A DNA stretch of 64,000 bases from Gallionellales bacterium 39-52-133. Lineage in GTDB: Bacteria; Pseudomonadota; Gammaproteobacteria; Burkholderiales; Gallionellaceae. Positions 63,785 through 64,000 of the stretch are shown piece after piece. Both the position numbers and the translations under genes were made by a program. The stretch spans positions 1 through 64,000 of the forward strand of contig NCJL01000004.1 of NCBI GenBank assembly GCA_002278935.1. The letters are read 5' to 3'. Under the pieces are notes generated by a model. The model had not been told where the DNA came from. It worked only from the letters and a program-made list of their open reading frames with translations, and searched no databases. Position 1 is the stretch's first letter, and every line of letters begins with the position of its first letter.

Positions 63785-64000
63785 ATGGATGAAAAAATAA
63801 AAGTTGTCCTGGTTGACGATCATAGTTTGTGTCGACGCGGACTGACTGAACTTCTGACCCTGCGCTACGATATCAATGTTGTTGGCGCGACCGGCAATGT
63901 CAAGGAATTGATACCGCTATTGCGCGATCATCAGCCTGATCTGCTGGTGATGGATTTGCGCATGGAACCGCTGGATGGCTTTGGCGTGCTGGCGCAGATA
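63785..64000 (+). CDS. NarL-type response regulator, cut by window end
   Basis: The first 72 codons of a receiver domain: VDDHSLCRRGL at residue 10, phospho-acceptor Asp in LLVMDLRMEPLDG near 57. GGAG lies upstream of the ATG. The LuxR-type DNA-binding half is expected beyond the window. Partner of the Cys-rich GAF kinase. Confidence 0.88.
   Translation, partial: MDEKIKVVLVDDHSLCRRGLTELLTLRYDINVVGATGNVKELIPLLRDHQPDLLVMDLRMEPLDGFGVLAQI

Overview
The window looks like chromosomal DNA of a chemolithotrophic, sulfur-oxidising betaproteobacterium, most likely of the Gallionellales/Nitrosomonadales group. This is inferred from gene content (soeABC, sat, aprMBA, dsrE2-tusA), from betaproteobacterial housekeeping operons (hemCDXY; trpGD; the DUF4212 symporter locus) and from general protein flavour, not from a database search. 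There is no prophage, CRISPR array or intact insertion sequence.

Layout. 0-5 kb: cell-envelope genes (a truncated LPS-type gene, msbA, then a divergent polysaccharide deacetylase and glycosyltransferase), then apaH. 5-7 kb: fructosamine-kinase-like protein, small membrane protein, TPR protein. 7.3-16.1 kb: a carboxylate symporter of the VC_2705/DUF4212 type with a two-component system, a DnaQ-like exonuclease, a cNMP/CBS/DUF294 protein and a PfkB-family kinase. 16.3-31.2 kb: the sulfur-energy region: FadL-like porin, dsrE2-tusA, soeCBA (sulfite to sulfate, directly), divergent sat, then aprM-aprB-aprA (sulfite to APS; Sat then makes ATP). After apr come five accessory genes: hypothetical, SlyD-like FKBP, TPR, HIT, and a 56-residue protein not previously listed among long ORFs. 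31.3-37.2 kb: DUF4279, trpGD, an SDR protein, a flavin/2Fe-2S reductase, a decayed REP-associated transposase and a diguanylate cyclase. 37.4-40.2 kb: secreted subtilase with a propeptide-like partner. 40.5-48.3 kb: retropepsin, hemCDXY, ppc. 48.3-54.7 kb: M48 protease, tRNA-Ser(CGA), mltF, serS, rarA, lolA. 54.8-64 kb: ftsK, a hybrid-kinase/LuxR regulator pair, bioD, rhodanese, phosphoesterase, and a NarX/NarL-type pair cut by the window end.

Most unusual signals. (1) Two copies of a covarying hairpin element, one inside a broken tRNA-Ser copy and one between serS and a diverged duplicate of the serS 3' end. (2) A dispersed 27-bp AT-rich repeat that contains an IHF-type core, in at least six intergenic places. 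(3) A 26-bp motif plus palindrome shared by the tusA upstream region and the NarX-like kinase promoter, with the palindrome also in the soe/sat divergent region. (4) A 22-codon relic or leader peptide resembling the AprB N-terminus between sat and aprM. (5) A HIT-family gene in the APS locus.
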